DNA from: CAZTCJ01 sp964612085 | Lineage (GTDB): Bacteria; Pseudomonadota; Alphaproteobacteria; JAJFIK01 | DNA: 64,000 nucleotides | Reading direction: 5' to 3' | Assembly: GCA_964612085.1 (NCBI GenBank) | Contig: CAZTCJ010000011.1 | Coordinates: 1-64,000 of the forward strand | Part shown: positions 23,510 through 32,200 of the stretch, in pieces | Numbering within the stretch: the stretch's first letter is position 1 | How the letters are laid out: each line of letters starts with the position of its first letter | Made by a program: the position numbers and the translations under genes | Notes under the pieces: model-generated | Database searches by the model: none | What the model was told of the DNA's origin: nothing | Seen by the model: only the letters and a program-made list of their open reading frames with translations

Positions 23510-26284
23510 ATGGAACGGTATATTGCGCTCTTCTACGCTCTCGATCACCACGACAGCGTCAGCAGCACCGAGATCCGCTCGACCACCATCAGTCCGCGCC
23601 TGGATCCCACGGATTTCAGCGAATGGGTGGTCAGCGAATTCGCCGATCTGGCCCATGAAACGCAGAATGTGGGATTTGCCGGGGTCTATCTGGAGCCCGA
23701 AGAGCCTTACCTGCTGATCGACGAGATCATGGAGCGGGTCGCGTCTTTCGAGGAGGCCCAGGACAGCGATTTCTACCGGCGTCACGAGCATTCGGTCGCT
23801 TTCTTCGCCGATGGCGGCGCCCGCCGCTCGCTCGATTTCGCGATTGATTCCGCTGCGGAAGAATCCCTCGACCTCTGGTATGAATCGGAATTCGAAATTC
23901 CCGATCATGCCCGCGACTTTTTTGCCGCCTATACCCTCATCTATCTGGATTATGATGATGAGACGGTCATCAGTGCACCGATCTTCCTCCACGAGGAATT
24001 CGATGCGGCACTGACCAAATTTTTCGTGGACGAGTTTTTCGGGGCGATCGGCCCGATCGCCTTGTTCCACGGCGCGGTGGATACGCTCGTGACGGGCGAT
24101 GTTCTGGAACGCTCAGCCCCCATGCGTAAGCTGGCGCGGAGCGGACCGGCGGCGCTGATCAAAGTGGACGGAGGCTCGCTCTTGGCCGGCAATGAACACA
24201 AGACTGTCCCTCAGGTCCTGGCGGAACATCTGGTGCGCAAGGCGGTGGATGATTTCGCCCAGAACGATACGGGCGATCTGGCCCAGCGTATCAAGGCCTC
24301 CCAGGGCGACAGTTTCGAAGCCTTCCTGGAGATCCTCGCCGAGAAGCGGCCGCTGGTGCTGTTCGAGACCCAGTATTGGGAAATCGCTGAATATGTCGCC
24401 CGCTTCATTTCGGATTCCCTCAATCTCGATTTCGTCTCGGCCAATTCCTATTACGAGCCCTACGAACAGCGCCGCTACAACTCCGCCGGGCGCCTGGTCT
24501 TCTACGATGATCAACTGTTCGCCGGGGATTACGAACTGGACCGCAGTTCCGTCCGCAGCCTGATCAAGGATCTGGTGACGAGCCGCGATGTGGGCCTTGT
24601 GGTGGTGGGCAATCCGCGTGCCGTGCCGCTCACCTTCCAGAACTACATGGATCTGGAACTGGCGCTGCCGCCCATTGTCGGGCCCGTACGCGATGCCATT
24701 TTCCGGGATGTTCTGGGTCCTGAATCCTTGCAGGTGCCGGGCCTCGACACCTGGACGCGCTATCTGTTGCCGTTCGATTTCGAAAAGGTTCTGGCCGCCG
24801 GCTATACGGGCCGCAACGCGGTTACCGAACTCAAAGAGCGGGTCGACCGCCGTCTGGTGCGCCGGGCCGCCCATAACGCGCCGTCCCTCAATGAAATTCA
24901 CGGGCTGGGCGAGGCCAAGGAAATCGCCGATCAACTCGTGAACGATATCCGGCTCGCGGTCTCCGGCGATATCGACTGGAACGAGGTCGACCGGGGCATG
25001 CTGCTGGTCGGCCCGCCGGGCACGGGCAAGACCATGCTGGCCCGCGCCATTTCCAAGGAATCGGGCATCCGCTTTATCTCCGGCTCGGCGCTCGAATGGC
25101 AGGCCTCTGGCGCGCTCGATGCGCATCTGGCCTCGATCCGGGAATTCTTCGCCGAAGCGCGGCGCTACGCGCCGACCATCGTCTTCATCGACGAGTTCGA
25201 TTCCATCGGCAACCGGCAACATCATCAGGGCCGGAACGATTACTACACGACCGCGGTGGTGAACTGCGTGCTGGAAGAGTTGCAGGGCTTCGTCGACCGG
25301 GAAGGGGTGATCGTTATCGCCGCCACCAACGAGGCCGCCAAGATCGACCCGGCGCTGAAACGGGCGGGCCGCCTGGACCAGACCGTCTCGGTGCGCCGTC
25401 CCAATGTGGCCAGCCTGGCGCTGATCTACGAATATCACATCGGCAAGCTGCGCGATAAGGATCAGGTGGAAGATCCGATCAATACGGAAGAATTGGCCAA
25501 GCTCACTTTCGGCCAGACCGGCGCGGATGTAGAGTTCTATGTGCGCGGCGCCCGGCGCCGGGCGCGCAAGGACCGCCGCAAGGTCACCCAAGGCGATCTG
25601 GTGGCGGAGATCATGCGCCGTCCCCTGGGCGCCACCGGCCTGCCGCGCATGACCCAGGACGAAGTCAAGCGCACCGCCGTCCATGAGGCGGGTCATGCCC
25701 TGATCCAGCTTCTGGGGCCGACCAAGGGCGCGGATATCTCTTACGTCTCGATCATTCCGCGTCCGGACGGCACGCTCGGCTTCGTCGCGTCTTATTCGGA
25801 GCGGGTGGATGTCAAGAAGGCGGATGTGCTGGAACAGGTGCGCGTTTTCCTGGCGGGCCGCGCCGCCGAGGAAGTCGTCTACGGCAAGGACAATGTGGGC
25901 GCGGGCGCGGGCGGCAGCGGCAATTCCGATCTGGCCCAGGCCACCCGTCTGCTGGTCCGCATGTTCCTCCAGCATGGCTACTCGGAGAAAAGCGGTCTTC
26001 TGTGGTACGACGTGGATCAGCGGGAAGTGAACAATATGGAACTGCCCGCCGCCGTGCAGGAAGAAGTCCGCCAGACGCTCGAACGTCAGTACCGGGACTG
26101 CGTGCGCAGTATCCGCGAAAACAGGGGCGCGCTCGACCGTATCGTCAAGCTTCTGCTCGACAAGCAGGAGATCACGGGCAGCGAGCTGCGCGAAATGTTC
26201 GTGCGCAACAAAGGCCTGTTCTCCTGGTTCGGCGGGCGGAACAGCGGTTCGTCAGGCGATCAGCCTGCGGATGAGAACGCCTGA
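23510..26284 (+). CDS. Soluble FtsH-like AAA+ zinc protease with degenerate second AAA+ module
   Basis: A 924-residue protein. The C-terminal half is FtsH-like: Walker A GPPGTGKT at 501-508, Walker B IVFIDEFD, the second region of homology with its Arg (ALKRAGRLDQ), then the M41 peptidase with HEAGH at 725-729 and a third zinc ligand Asp807 (GNSDLAQAT). FtsH membrane spans are absent. Residues ~280-450 resemble another AAA+ fold without a Walker A (RLVFYDDQ as Walker-B-like, VVVGNPR as sensor-1-like, a lid near GYTGRNAV). Residues 1-270 are unfamiliar and acidic. It should unfold and degrade cytoplasmic proteins. ATG 23510 fits the Shine-Dalgarno; 23501 is alternative. Confidence 0.85.
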   Translation: MERYIALFYALDHHDSVSSTEIRSTTISPRLDPTDFSEWVVSEFADLAHETQNVGFAGVYLEPEEPYLLIDEIMERVASFEEAQDSDFYRRHEHSVAFFADGGARRSLDFAIDSAAEESLDLWYESEFEIPDHARDFFAAYTLIYLDYDDETVISAPIFLHEEFDAALTKFFVDEFFGAIGPIALFHGAVDTLVTGDVLERSAPMRKLARSGPAALIKVDGGSLLAGNEHKTVPQVLAEHLVRKAVDDFAQNDTGDLAQRIKASQGDSFEAFLEILAEKRPLVLFETQYWEIAEYVARFISDSLNLDFVSANSYYEPYEQRRYNSAGRLVFYDDQLFAGDYELDRSSVRSLIKDLVTSRDVGLVVVGNPRAVPLTFQNYMDLELALPPIVGPVRDAIFRDVLGPESLQVPGLDTWTRYLLPFDFEKVLAAGYTGRNAVTELKERVDRRLVRRAAHNAPSLNEIHGLGEAKEIADQLVNDIRLAVSGDIDWNEVDRGMLLVGPPGTGKTMLARAISKESGIRFISGSALEWQASGALDAHLASIREFFAEARRYAPTIVFIDEFDSIGNRQHHQGRNDYYTTAVVNCVLEELQGFVDREGVIVIAATNEAAKIDPALKRAGRLDQTVSVRRPNVASLALIYEYHIGKLRDKDQVEDPINTEELAKLTFGQTGADVEFYVRGARRRARKDRRKVTQGDLVAEIMRRPLGATGLPRMTQDEVKRTAVHEAGHALIQLLGPTKGADISYVSIIPRPDGTLGFVASYSERVDVKKADVLEQVRVFLAGRAAEEVVYGKDNVGAGAGGSGNSDLAQATRLLVRMFLQHGYSEKSGLLWYDVDQREVNNMELPAAVQEEVRQTLERQYRDCVRSIRENRGALDRIVKLLLDKQEITGSELREMFVRNKGLFSWFGGRNSGSSGDQPADENA

Positions 26285-27134
26285 TCCGGTGGCCGGCGCG
26301 GCCGCCGCATCCTCTTCACAGCATGGGAAAACCGCTCTGATCACCGGCGCCTCCGCCGGGATCGGGGCGGCATTCGCCCGCGCCTATGCCGCCCGGGGCT
26401 TCGATCTTTTGCTGACGGCGCGGCGCGGCGGCCGTCTGGACGCCCTGGCCCGCGAGCTGGAAGCCCGGCATGGCATCCGGGCCGTCACGGTGGCAGCCGA
26501 TCTGGCGGATCCGGGTGCGCCGGAGGTGGTGATGGAGGCCGCGCACCGGCACGATCTGGACATCGAGATCCTGGTCAACAATGCGGGCTATGCCATTCCC
26601 GAGGCCTTCATGGAGCGGCCCTGGTCCGATCAGGCGCAGTTCATCCAGGTGATGATGACCGCCGTCGCCCATATGACCCATCTCGTCCTGCCCCGGATGA
26701 TCGAGCGGGGCTCCGGCTCCGTCATCCATGTGGCGTCGGTGGCCGGCTTCATGCCCGGCACCATCGGCGCGACCCTCTACGGTCCGTCCAAGGCCTTTTT
26801 GATCAAATTCAGCGAAGCGCTTTTTCTGGAGCTGGACGGCACCGGCGTCCATGTGCTCGCCCTTTGTCCGGGATTCACTTATTCGGAGTTTCATGACGTG
26901 ACGGGCACGCGGGAGTCGGTCAACCGCATGCCCCGTTTCATGTGGATGACCGCCGATGCGGTGGTTGCCGAAGGCATCGAAACGGTCATGAAGGGGCGCA
27001 AACCCGTTCACGTGCCGGGCGCCGTCAACAAGATGCTGACGGGGCTGGCGCGTGTCTTGCCCGATGGGGCTTTGCTGGCGCTGTCCCGCCAGCGCGCCCG
27101 CCTGACCGGCAACGGGGAGGCCGGCAAGGGTTAG
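26271..27134 (+). CDS. Short-chain dehydrogenase/reductase
   Basis: A classical SDR of 287 residues: cofactor loop TGASAGIGAAFA, NNAG motif (ILVNNAGYA), catalytic Ser in HVASVAGFMPG, and YxxxK as YGPSKAFLIKF, then CPGFTYSEF. The Arg in LLLTARR at the end of the second strand suggests NADP(H) preference. It overlaps the FtsH-like gene by 14 bases, so the two are co-transcribed, but the substrate is unknown and no functional link to proteolysis is evident. Confidence 0.85.
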   Translation: MRTPDPVAGAAAASSSQHGKTALITGASAGIGAAFARAYAARGFDLLLTARRGGRLDALARELEARHGIRAVTVAADLADPGAPEVVMEAAHRHDLDIEILVNNAGYAIPEAFMERPWSDQAQFIQVMMTAVAHMTHLVLPRMIERGSGSVIHVASVAGFMPGTIGATLYGPSKAFLIKFSEALFLELDGTGVHVLALCPGFTYSEFHDVTGTRESVNRMPRFMWMTADAVVAEGIETVMKGRKPVHVPGAVNKMLTGLARVLPDGALLALSRQRARLTGNGEAGKG

Positions 27135-27241
27135 GAAAGAACCGCCATGGCTTTTACCGGCCGTGCATTCTTGATAAGGTCCGCGCCTCCAAAAAGGGCT
27201 GACCGGCCTGTCCGCCGGACCTGTCCATGAGGGTGCTTTCC

Positions 27242-27790
27242 ATGCCGCGTTTGTCTGCCGTGCTGTTTTGTTGGTTCGCCGTGCTTTGTCTCGGCGGCTG
27301 CGCCGGATTAGACTGGAAAACCTTGAGCGTGCGGCCGAAGCCGGAGGCGGACGCCGTGGCGCAAGCGGCGCAGGAGGACGCCAAACAGGCGCAAGAGCCT
27401 GAGGCCGACAGCCCGCAGCTGGTTCCCGTGGCCCGCCCGCAGACCGAAATGCTCCAGCCTTACGCGGTGCCGCAGATCGTCTTCGAGCCCCCTTGCCCGA
27501 ACGATCTGTCGATTTACGACACCCAGCTTCAGGTGCCCGGATCGCCGCCGCCTTATGTGCAGATGTCGGTCGCCCAATATGCCAAGATCTATGGCGGCTG
27601 GGACGAGGCGATGAAAGCGGTCGAGGCGGATCTGGCGCTCTCCCGCAAGCGGCTGGCCTGGCGGGTGGCCAATCGGCCGATCGCGGATCTGAAGGCGCGC
27701 GGACAGGCCGATGCGGAAATCGGGGCCTGGGCGGACCGGGTGCTGACGGCTCAGGCCATGCGCGCCGCTATTCAATGCAATCTGGGCTGA
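27242..27790 (+). CDS. Lipoprotein, unknown function
   Basis: ATG at 27242 is preferred over 27227 because GAGGG lies 8 bases upstream. The product has a signal peptide with lipobox (AVLCLGGC), an acidic linker (QAAQEDAKQAQEPEADSPQ) and a C-terminal domain with one conserved-looking Cys pair (PPCPND and IQCNLG). It is 182 residues long. No family recognised; it may share a transcript with the SDR 107 bases upstream. Confidence 0.62.
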   Translation: MPRLSAVLFCWFAVLCLGGCAGLDWKTLSVRPKPEADAVAQAAQEDAKQAQEPEADSPQLVPVARPQTEMLQPYAVPQIVFEPPCPNDLSIYDTQLQVPGSPPPYVQMSVAQYAKIYGGWDEAMKAVEADLALSRKRLAWRVANRPIADLKARGQADAEIGAWADRVLTAQAMRAAIQCNLG

Positions 27791-27802
27791 TACAGATTTA
27801 CA

Positions 27803-29059
27803 TCATTCCGTTGGCGGATAGTTCGGCGTCAATTTCAGCTCATGCCAATAGCGCCAGATCAGCTTGAGGAGGGGCATGGGCTTGTAGCCCCTTTTGCGGT
27901 TCTGGAAGCCGATGGCGAAGAGCAAGCGGTACTGTTCCGCCAGATCCTTGTAGGCCTTGAGGAGGGGCGTGCGGCTGTCCCAGACATGGGTCGCTTCCGC
28001 GCCCGCCCCATTGACTTCGATGATGACGAAATCCCGTCCCGCCTGCAGGTCTTCCAGGCTGGGGAAGCGCACATCGAAGCGCCCGAAATAGAATTCCGGA
28101 ATGGCCTTGGCGATGCGGTCGAAAGCCTCCGTCATCTCCGGCGTGATGTAAGGGTTGCCGTCCTTGAAGATCGTGCCCCGGCTGTGGCTGCCCGCGAAAG
28201 CCAGGCGGTACGCTTCCCCTTCCGCCAGGACCTTCTCCAGATGGGCCTCGTGGCGCGCCAGATAAAGATGGGAGAGCTTGCCCGCCCTCGGATCGCGCTC
28301 GATCAGCTCCCGGAGCGTCGCCTGGCCGTCGCCGGTCACATAAGGGAAGTATTTGAGCGTCAGCGAGATGATCCGTCCCATCTCCGCGTCCGGTTCGCGC
28401 ACATAGAACACACCGGCCTCGGCCTCATAAGGCACGAAAGCCTGCAGCATGACCGTCTCGCCGCGCGGGAAGGCCCGCAGATAGGCCTCGACATCGCAGG
28501 CGCTCTTGGCAAGGCGCACGCCCGCGCCCCGGCTGCCGATATCGGGCTTGATGGCCACGGGGAAGGTGAGCCCGGCATCCTCCATGGTGCTCAGCACACG
28601 GTCGAGCAAGGTGCCGGACGGCACTGGATCGTCCGGGACATCGATGGTCACGAACGGCGCGATCCATCGGCGTGCGTCCTGTGAGACGGTGTTCAGCACA
28701 CAGGCTTTCGACTCGCCGATCAGGCCGCCCGCGGGAAACAGCGGATTGGCGATGGTCGGCAAGGTCAGGCCGCGATACCGGATCCCCAGATAGGCCCACC
28801 ACACGAACAAGGGCGCGTAGAAAACAATGGGTCGCCACATCTCGAAGAAGGACAGCGGCGGCGCCGTCTTGTCGAGCGGCGGCAGACCGGTATGCATGGC
28901 GCCCGTGTGATACTGGCCCGTGTCGCCGCTGCTGCCCGCTTCCTCCGGATGCCCCATGTCGGGGGCGGTTTCATCCGTCCCGTCTTGCCGGTCCTTGGGC
29001 ACCGCCGCCGGGGCAGGATTGGCCCAGGGCGCGCTGACCGCTCTTGGCGCTTCGCTCAT
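27803..29059 (-). CDS. ATP-grasp ligase (carboxylate-amine type) with N-terminal membrane segment
   Basis: A 418-residue protein. After a disordered N-terminal ~60 residues comes one hydrophobic segment (WRPIVFYAPLFVWWAYLGI) and the motif NPLFPAGGLIGESK. The ATP-grasp fold follows: VAIKPDIGSRGAGV (glycine loop), ETVMLQAFVPYE, and the metal-binding EVNGAG near the end. Such enzymes form an amide or ester bond via an acyl phosphate. The ATG overlaps the stop of the DedA-family gene by 4 bases. Membrane anchoring and this partner suggest a membrane-linked substrate; that is inference. Confidence 0.78.
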   Translation of the reverse strand: MSEAPRAVSAPWANPAPAAVPKDRQDGTDETAPDMGHPEEAGSSGDTGQYHTGAMHTGLPPLDKTAPPLSFFEMWRPIVFYAPLFVWWAYLGIRYRGLTLPTIANPLFPAGGLIGESKACVLNTVSQDARRWIAPFVTIDVPDDPVPSGTLLDRVLSTMEDAGLTFPVAIKPDIGSRGAGVRLAKSACDVEAYLRAFPRGETVMLQAFVPYEAEAGVFYVREPDAEMGRIISLTLKYFPYVTGDGQATLRELIERDPRAGKLSHLYLARHEAHLEKVLAEGEAYRLAFAGSHSRGTIFKDGNPYITPEMTEAFDRIAKAIPEFYFGRFDVRFPSLEDLQAGRDFVIIEVNGAGAEATHVWDSRTPLLKAYKDLAEQYRLLFAIGFQNRKRGYKPMPLLKLIWRYWHELKLTPNYPPTE

Positions 29060-29658
29060 GATGTTATTCCGTCCGTATTGGTGCCGTTGGCGCCGAAGCG
29101 TTTGGCGATCAGCCGGGGCAGGAAGATGGCCGCGGCCACGAGGAGGAGACCCGGCACCCAGCTCCATTCGCCGAAGATCTGGGCGGCCAGTTGTCCGAAT
29201 GTCAAAACCAGGAAAAAAAAGCTCGTGGTCCAGAGCAGGCATGCGGTCACGATGATCATGGCGAAGCGGGTCAGGGGCACACGGACGAACCCGCTCGTGG
29301 TATAGGTCGGCAGTCTCAGTCCGGGAACGAACCGCGCGCCGAGCAGGGTCAGGATCAGCCGCTGGCCCAGCCAGTCCCGGCCCTTGTTCAGCCTGTCCAT
29401 GCCGATGCGCTCGCGCAGCCACTGCCATTGGCCGGCGCCGTAGCCGAGCCCGTAAAGCCCGAGATCGCCGATGATGATGCCGATATAAAGGGCGCTCAAG
29501 GCGGCGGCCGGATGAATCATGCCGTCGGCCGCGAGCAGGCCCGCCGTTACGGTGGCCACATCCTCCAGGATGAAGGTGGCGAGCAAAATGGCCCAGAACA
29601 GCAGCAGCGGCTGATCCTTCATCATGCCGAGCATGTCGCCGATCATTTCCGTTGACAC
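29056..29658 (-). CDS. DedA-family (SNARE-associated) membrane protein
   Basis: A 200-residue inner-membrane protein. The DedA core is visible: ILEDVATVTAGLLAADG, GIIIGDLGLYGLGYGAG, GARFVPGLRLPTYTTSGF and a final pair of spans. The Arg and Pro residues of the conserved ARFVPG motif are present. The family is linked to lipid-carrier (undecaprenyl phosphate) or phospholipid flipping. GTG at 29658 is chosen for the GAGGGA upstream. It is directly coupled to the ATP-grasp gene. Confidence 0.82.
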   Translation of the reverse strand: MSTEMIGDMLGMMKDQPLLLFWAILLATFILEDVATVTAGLLAADGMIHPAAALSALYIGIIIGDLGLYGLGYGAGQWQWLRERIGMDRLNKGRDWLGQRLILTLLGARFVPGLRLPTYTTSGFVRVPLTRFAMIIVTACLLWTTSFFFLVLTFGQLAAQIFGEWSWVPGLLLVAAAIFLPRLIAKRFGANGTNTDGITS

Positions 29659-29713
29659 GGGCTTGTCTTCCCTCTCGTTGGTCTGTGGCGGCGGCCAGCG
29701 CCGGTTGTTGTGC

Positions 29714-30679
29714 TCAAGGACCGCGTTGCAGGCTGACGGCGCGGGCGACGGCCTGATCGAGGACATCTTTCGAATGCCAGGGCAGGAAGTGGTTGCGCCC
29801 TTCCAGAATGACGATTTCCAGCTCCTCCAGAGCGGTAAACTGCTCTTCCATGAAGTCCACATTCTCGACCGGCACCAGATCGTCTTCCGTGCCGTGAACG
29901 ATCACCGTCGGCACCCGGATCGTATCGAGCCGGGCCTGGAGCAGGCGCAGTTCTTCTTCCAGAGCCATCAGTTCCTGATTGGCGTTGCGGATGGCGCGCG
30001 GCAGTATGGACCGGATGACCGGCCATTCGCCGACCGGCTGCATGAAATGCACATCCTCCAGATCCGGATCGAGGGAGCCTGCGGCGATGACGAGGCCGCC
30101 GACCTTGCCGGGAAAATCGGCGGCGGCCTGCACGATGATCGGTCCGCCCAGGGAATGGCCGACCAGGATCGGCCAGAGCCCGTCGCGTTCGACAAGGAAA
30201 GGTTCCAGGGCGCGCGCCTGGCCCGCCAGGCTGATCACGGCGCGTTTCGGGCCGCTTTCGCCAAAGCCGGGACGGTCGATGGCGATCACTTCGAAGCCGG
30301 GCAGGGGCGGCTCGATCATATAGTCGGACCAGCCCGTGGCATTGCCGGGCGTGCCGTGAACGAAAATGATGCGCGGACCGCCAGGCGTGCCGCCGCTCAG
30401 ATAGCTGATGGCGATCTCTTGGTCCGCGTCGTCGGTGATGCCGGTCACTGCGACATTCGAGCGCGCCAACCCTTGGATCGTGTCGGTGTCGGCGGCCGGG
30501 CCGGGAATGCCGCAGCCGGGGAGCGCCAGCATCAAACTCAAGGCGTGCAGTGGCCGGAAATGAGGTTTTCCGTCCTGCGCCGAGCGGGCGGGCACGGTGT
30601 CGCGCCGGACGCGCCGCTGCCGCAAGGATACGGAAGGCGGGCGCTCGCCGGTCGAGCCGCTTCGGATCGGGTCTGACAT
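29714..30679 (-). CDS. Alpha/beta hydrolase with N-terminal lipobox-like segment
   Basis: A 321-residue protein. Oxyanion motif IIFVHGTPGNATGW, nucleophile Ser in VGHSLGG, Asp in HGTEDDLVPVE and His in GRNHFLPW make a full triad. The N-terminal ~45 residues are Arg-rich, then a hydrophobic stretch ends in LALPGCG, a likely lipobox, so the hydrolase may be a lipoprotein with an unusually long leader, or the true start may be internal. ATG at 30679 has GAGGGAG upstream. It is 55 bases before the DedA gene on the same strand. Substrate unknown. Confidence 0.78.
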   Translation of the reverse strand: MSDPIRSGSTGERPPSVSLRQRRVRRDTVPARSAQDGKPHFRPLHALSLMLALPGCGIPGPAADTDTIQGLARSNVAVTGITDDADQEIAISYLSGGTPGGPRIIFVHGTPGNATGWSDYMIEPPLPGFEVIAIDRPGFGESGPKRAVISLAGQARALEPFLVERDGLWPILVGHSLGGPIIVQAAADFPGKVGGLVIAAGSLDPDLEDVHFMQPVGEWPVIRSILPRAIRNANQELMALEEELRLLQARLDTIRVPTVIVHGTEDDLVPVENVDFMEEQFTALEELEIVILEGRNHFLPWHSKDVLDQAVARAVSLQRGP

Positions 30680-30709
30680 GGAAGGCCGCTCCCTCAGGTC
30701 CCAGAGAAC

Positions 30710-30724
30710 GAGGTGATTCACCTC
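30710..30724. promoter_or_regulatory. Perfect 15-base palindrome upstream of the hydrolase gene
   Basis: GAGGTGA-T-TCACCTC, 7-base arms around one base, lies 31-45 bases upstream of the hydrolase ATG. On the minus strand a TAAAAT box (30725-30730) abuts it, where a -10 could lie; no -35 at normal spacing was found. Likely operator; binding protein unknown. Confidence 0.4.
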
Positions 30725-30814
30725 ATTTTACTGGCACATGGGCGGCCTGCCGAGTGCTGTCAAAGAAACTGACAGGCTTGTGATAGGATTTGCCTAATGA
30801 ACCGCGAGCCGCTC

Positions 30815-31189
30815 TCAGGCGGCCTGGCCCGGCAGCACCGCATCGATCTTTTGCTTCAACGTGGCGGCATTGAAGGGTTTGACGATATAATTGTTCACGC
30901 CAGCCTTCTTTGCCGCAACGACGTTCTCGGTTTTCGATTCCGCCGTCACCATGATGAAGGGGATGTCCTTGAGCTGGTCGTCGGCGCGGATCTCCTTCAG
31001 GAGTTCGTAGCCGGTCATCGGTTCCATATTCCAGTCGGAGATTATAAGACCGTAGCTGCTGCGGCGCAGTTTGGCCAAGGCCGAAGCGCCGTCTTCCGCA
31101 TCGTCGATATCGTCGTAGCTCAACTGCGTGAGCAGATTGCGGATAATGCGGCGCATCGTGGCGTAGTCGTCAACCACAAGAATTTTCAT
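30815..31189 (-). CDS. cheY: Single-domain CheY-type response regulator
   Basis: A 124-residue receiver domain with complete active site: Asp7/Asp8 (VVDDYATM), phosphoacceptor Asp52 (IISDWNMEP), Thr82 (MVTAES) and Lys104 (IVKPF). The sequence closely resembles chemotaxis CheY proteins, whose phosphorylated form binds the flagellar switch. It has no output domain and no adjacent che or flagellar genes, so it is an isolated copy. Its 5' region faces an SDR gene. Confidence 0.82.
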   Translation of the reverse strand: MKILVVDDYATMRRIIRNLLTQLSYDDIDDAEDGASALAKLRRSSYGLIISDWNMEPMTGYELLKEIRADDQLKDIPFIMVTAESKTENVVAAKKAGVNNYIVKPFNAATLKQKIDAVLPGQAA

Positions 31190-31324
31190 GCCCCGTTTCC
31201 TTCACCTTTTGCCTTTAAGTCCTCATCTGCCGCGACCTTGGCAGACACTTCTTGCCAACGGGTTACGGCTGAACGACAAGGCTGAGATCGGCCATCAAAG
31301 GCCTGGGACTGGGTGGGAAAGACC

Positions 31325-32188
31325 ATGAAAAAAAGCACTGCGATGCAAGGCAAGCGCGTTGTCGTGACCGGCGCGACGGATGGGATCGGGCGGGTGACCG
31401 CGCGCCGTCTTGCCGGGCTCGGTGCCGAGGTTCTGCTGGTGGGCCGCAATAAGGAAAAGGCCGAAAAAGTGGTCGCCGATATCCGCCAGAAGACCGGCAA
31501 TGCGGATGTCGATTTCCTGATCGCCGATCTGTCGAGCCAGAACGAAATCCGCATCCTGGCCCATGAGATCCAGCAGCGCTTTTCCTCCATTGACGTACTG
31601 ATCAATAATGCGGGCGCACTGTTCATGATCCGCCAGTTGAGCGTCGATGGTATCGAAATGACCTTTGCGCTCAATCATTTATCCTATTATCTGCTGACCC
31701 GCCTGTTGATGGATCAGATCCTAGCCGCACCCCGCGCGCGCGTGATCAATGTTTCGTCCGTGGCCCACCAAGGGGTCTCGCTCGATTTCGACGATCTGCA
31801 ACTCGATCAGGACTATGACGGTTGGCAGGCTTATAAGCGCTCCAAGCTGTGCAATCTCTATTTCACCTATGCGCTGGCCCGGCGCTTGCGGGAAACGTCC
31901 GTGACCGTCAATGCGCTCCACCCCGGTTTCGTCCGTACCCGGTTCGGGAACAACAATGAAGGCATGGCGAAGATGATGTTGAGCGTCGCCAAGAACATCG
32001 TCGCCATCTCGCCGGAAAAAGGCGCGCGCACCAGCGTGTTCCTGGCCGCAGCCCCCCAGGTGGAAGGGGTGACGGGCGAATATTTCGTCAAGAGCCGATC
32101 CACCAAATCCTCCCGGGTCTCGCGCCATGCGGACGCGACGGAGCGTCTGTGGGCGGTCAGCGCCACCATGACCGGCCTCGCGCCGTAA
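31325..32188 (+). CDS. Short-chain dehydrogenase (retinol dehydrogenase-like)
   Basis: A 287-residue SDR: TGATDGIGRVTARRL cofactor loop, DVLINNAGALF, catalytic Ser in NVSSVAHQG and YKRSKLCNLYF as the YxxxK motif, then HPGFVRTRFG. The Arg in LLVGRNKEKA points to NADP(H). The overall pattern resembles retinol dehydrogenase/WW-oxidoreductase-like SDRs. ATG at 31325 has GGGAAAG upstream; 31313 is an alternative. The next gene, a methyltransferase, follows after 12 bases, so they likely form an operon. Confidence 0.82.
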   Translation: MKKSTAMQGKRVVVTGATDGIGRVTARRLAGLGAEVLLVGRNKEKAEKVVADIRQKTGNADVDFLIADLSSQNEIRILAHEIQQRFSSIDVLINNAGALFMIRQLSVDGIEMTFALNHLSYYLLTRLLMDQILAAPRARVINVSSVAHQGVSLDFDDLQLDQDYDGWQAYKRSKLCNLYFTYALARRLRETSVTVNALHPGFVRTRFGNNNEGMAKMMLSVAKNIVAISPEKGARTSVFLAAAPQVEGVTGEYFVKSRSTKSSRVSRHADATERLWAVSATMTGLAP

Positions 32189-32200
32189 GGCGGACCGGGC

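Noticed and set aside
24113..25975. A 620-residue open frame antisense to the FtsH-like gene
   Set aside because: Its product is His/Arg/Gly-rich with no recognisable motif, it has no Shine-Dalgarno, and it mirrors a well-supported gene; long antisense frames are expected in GC-rich DNA.
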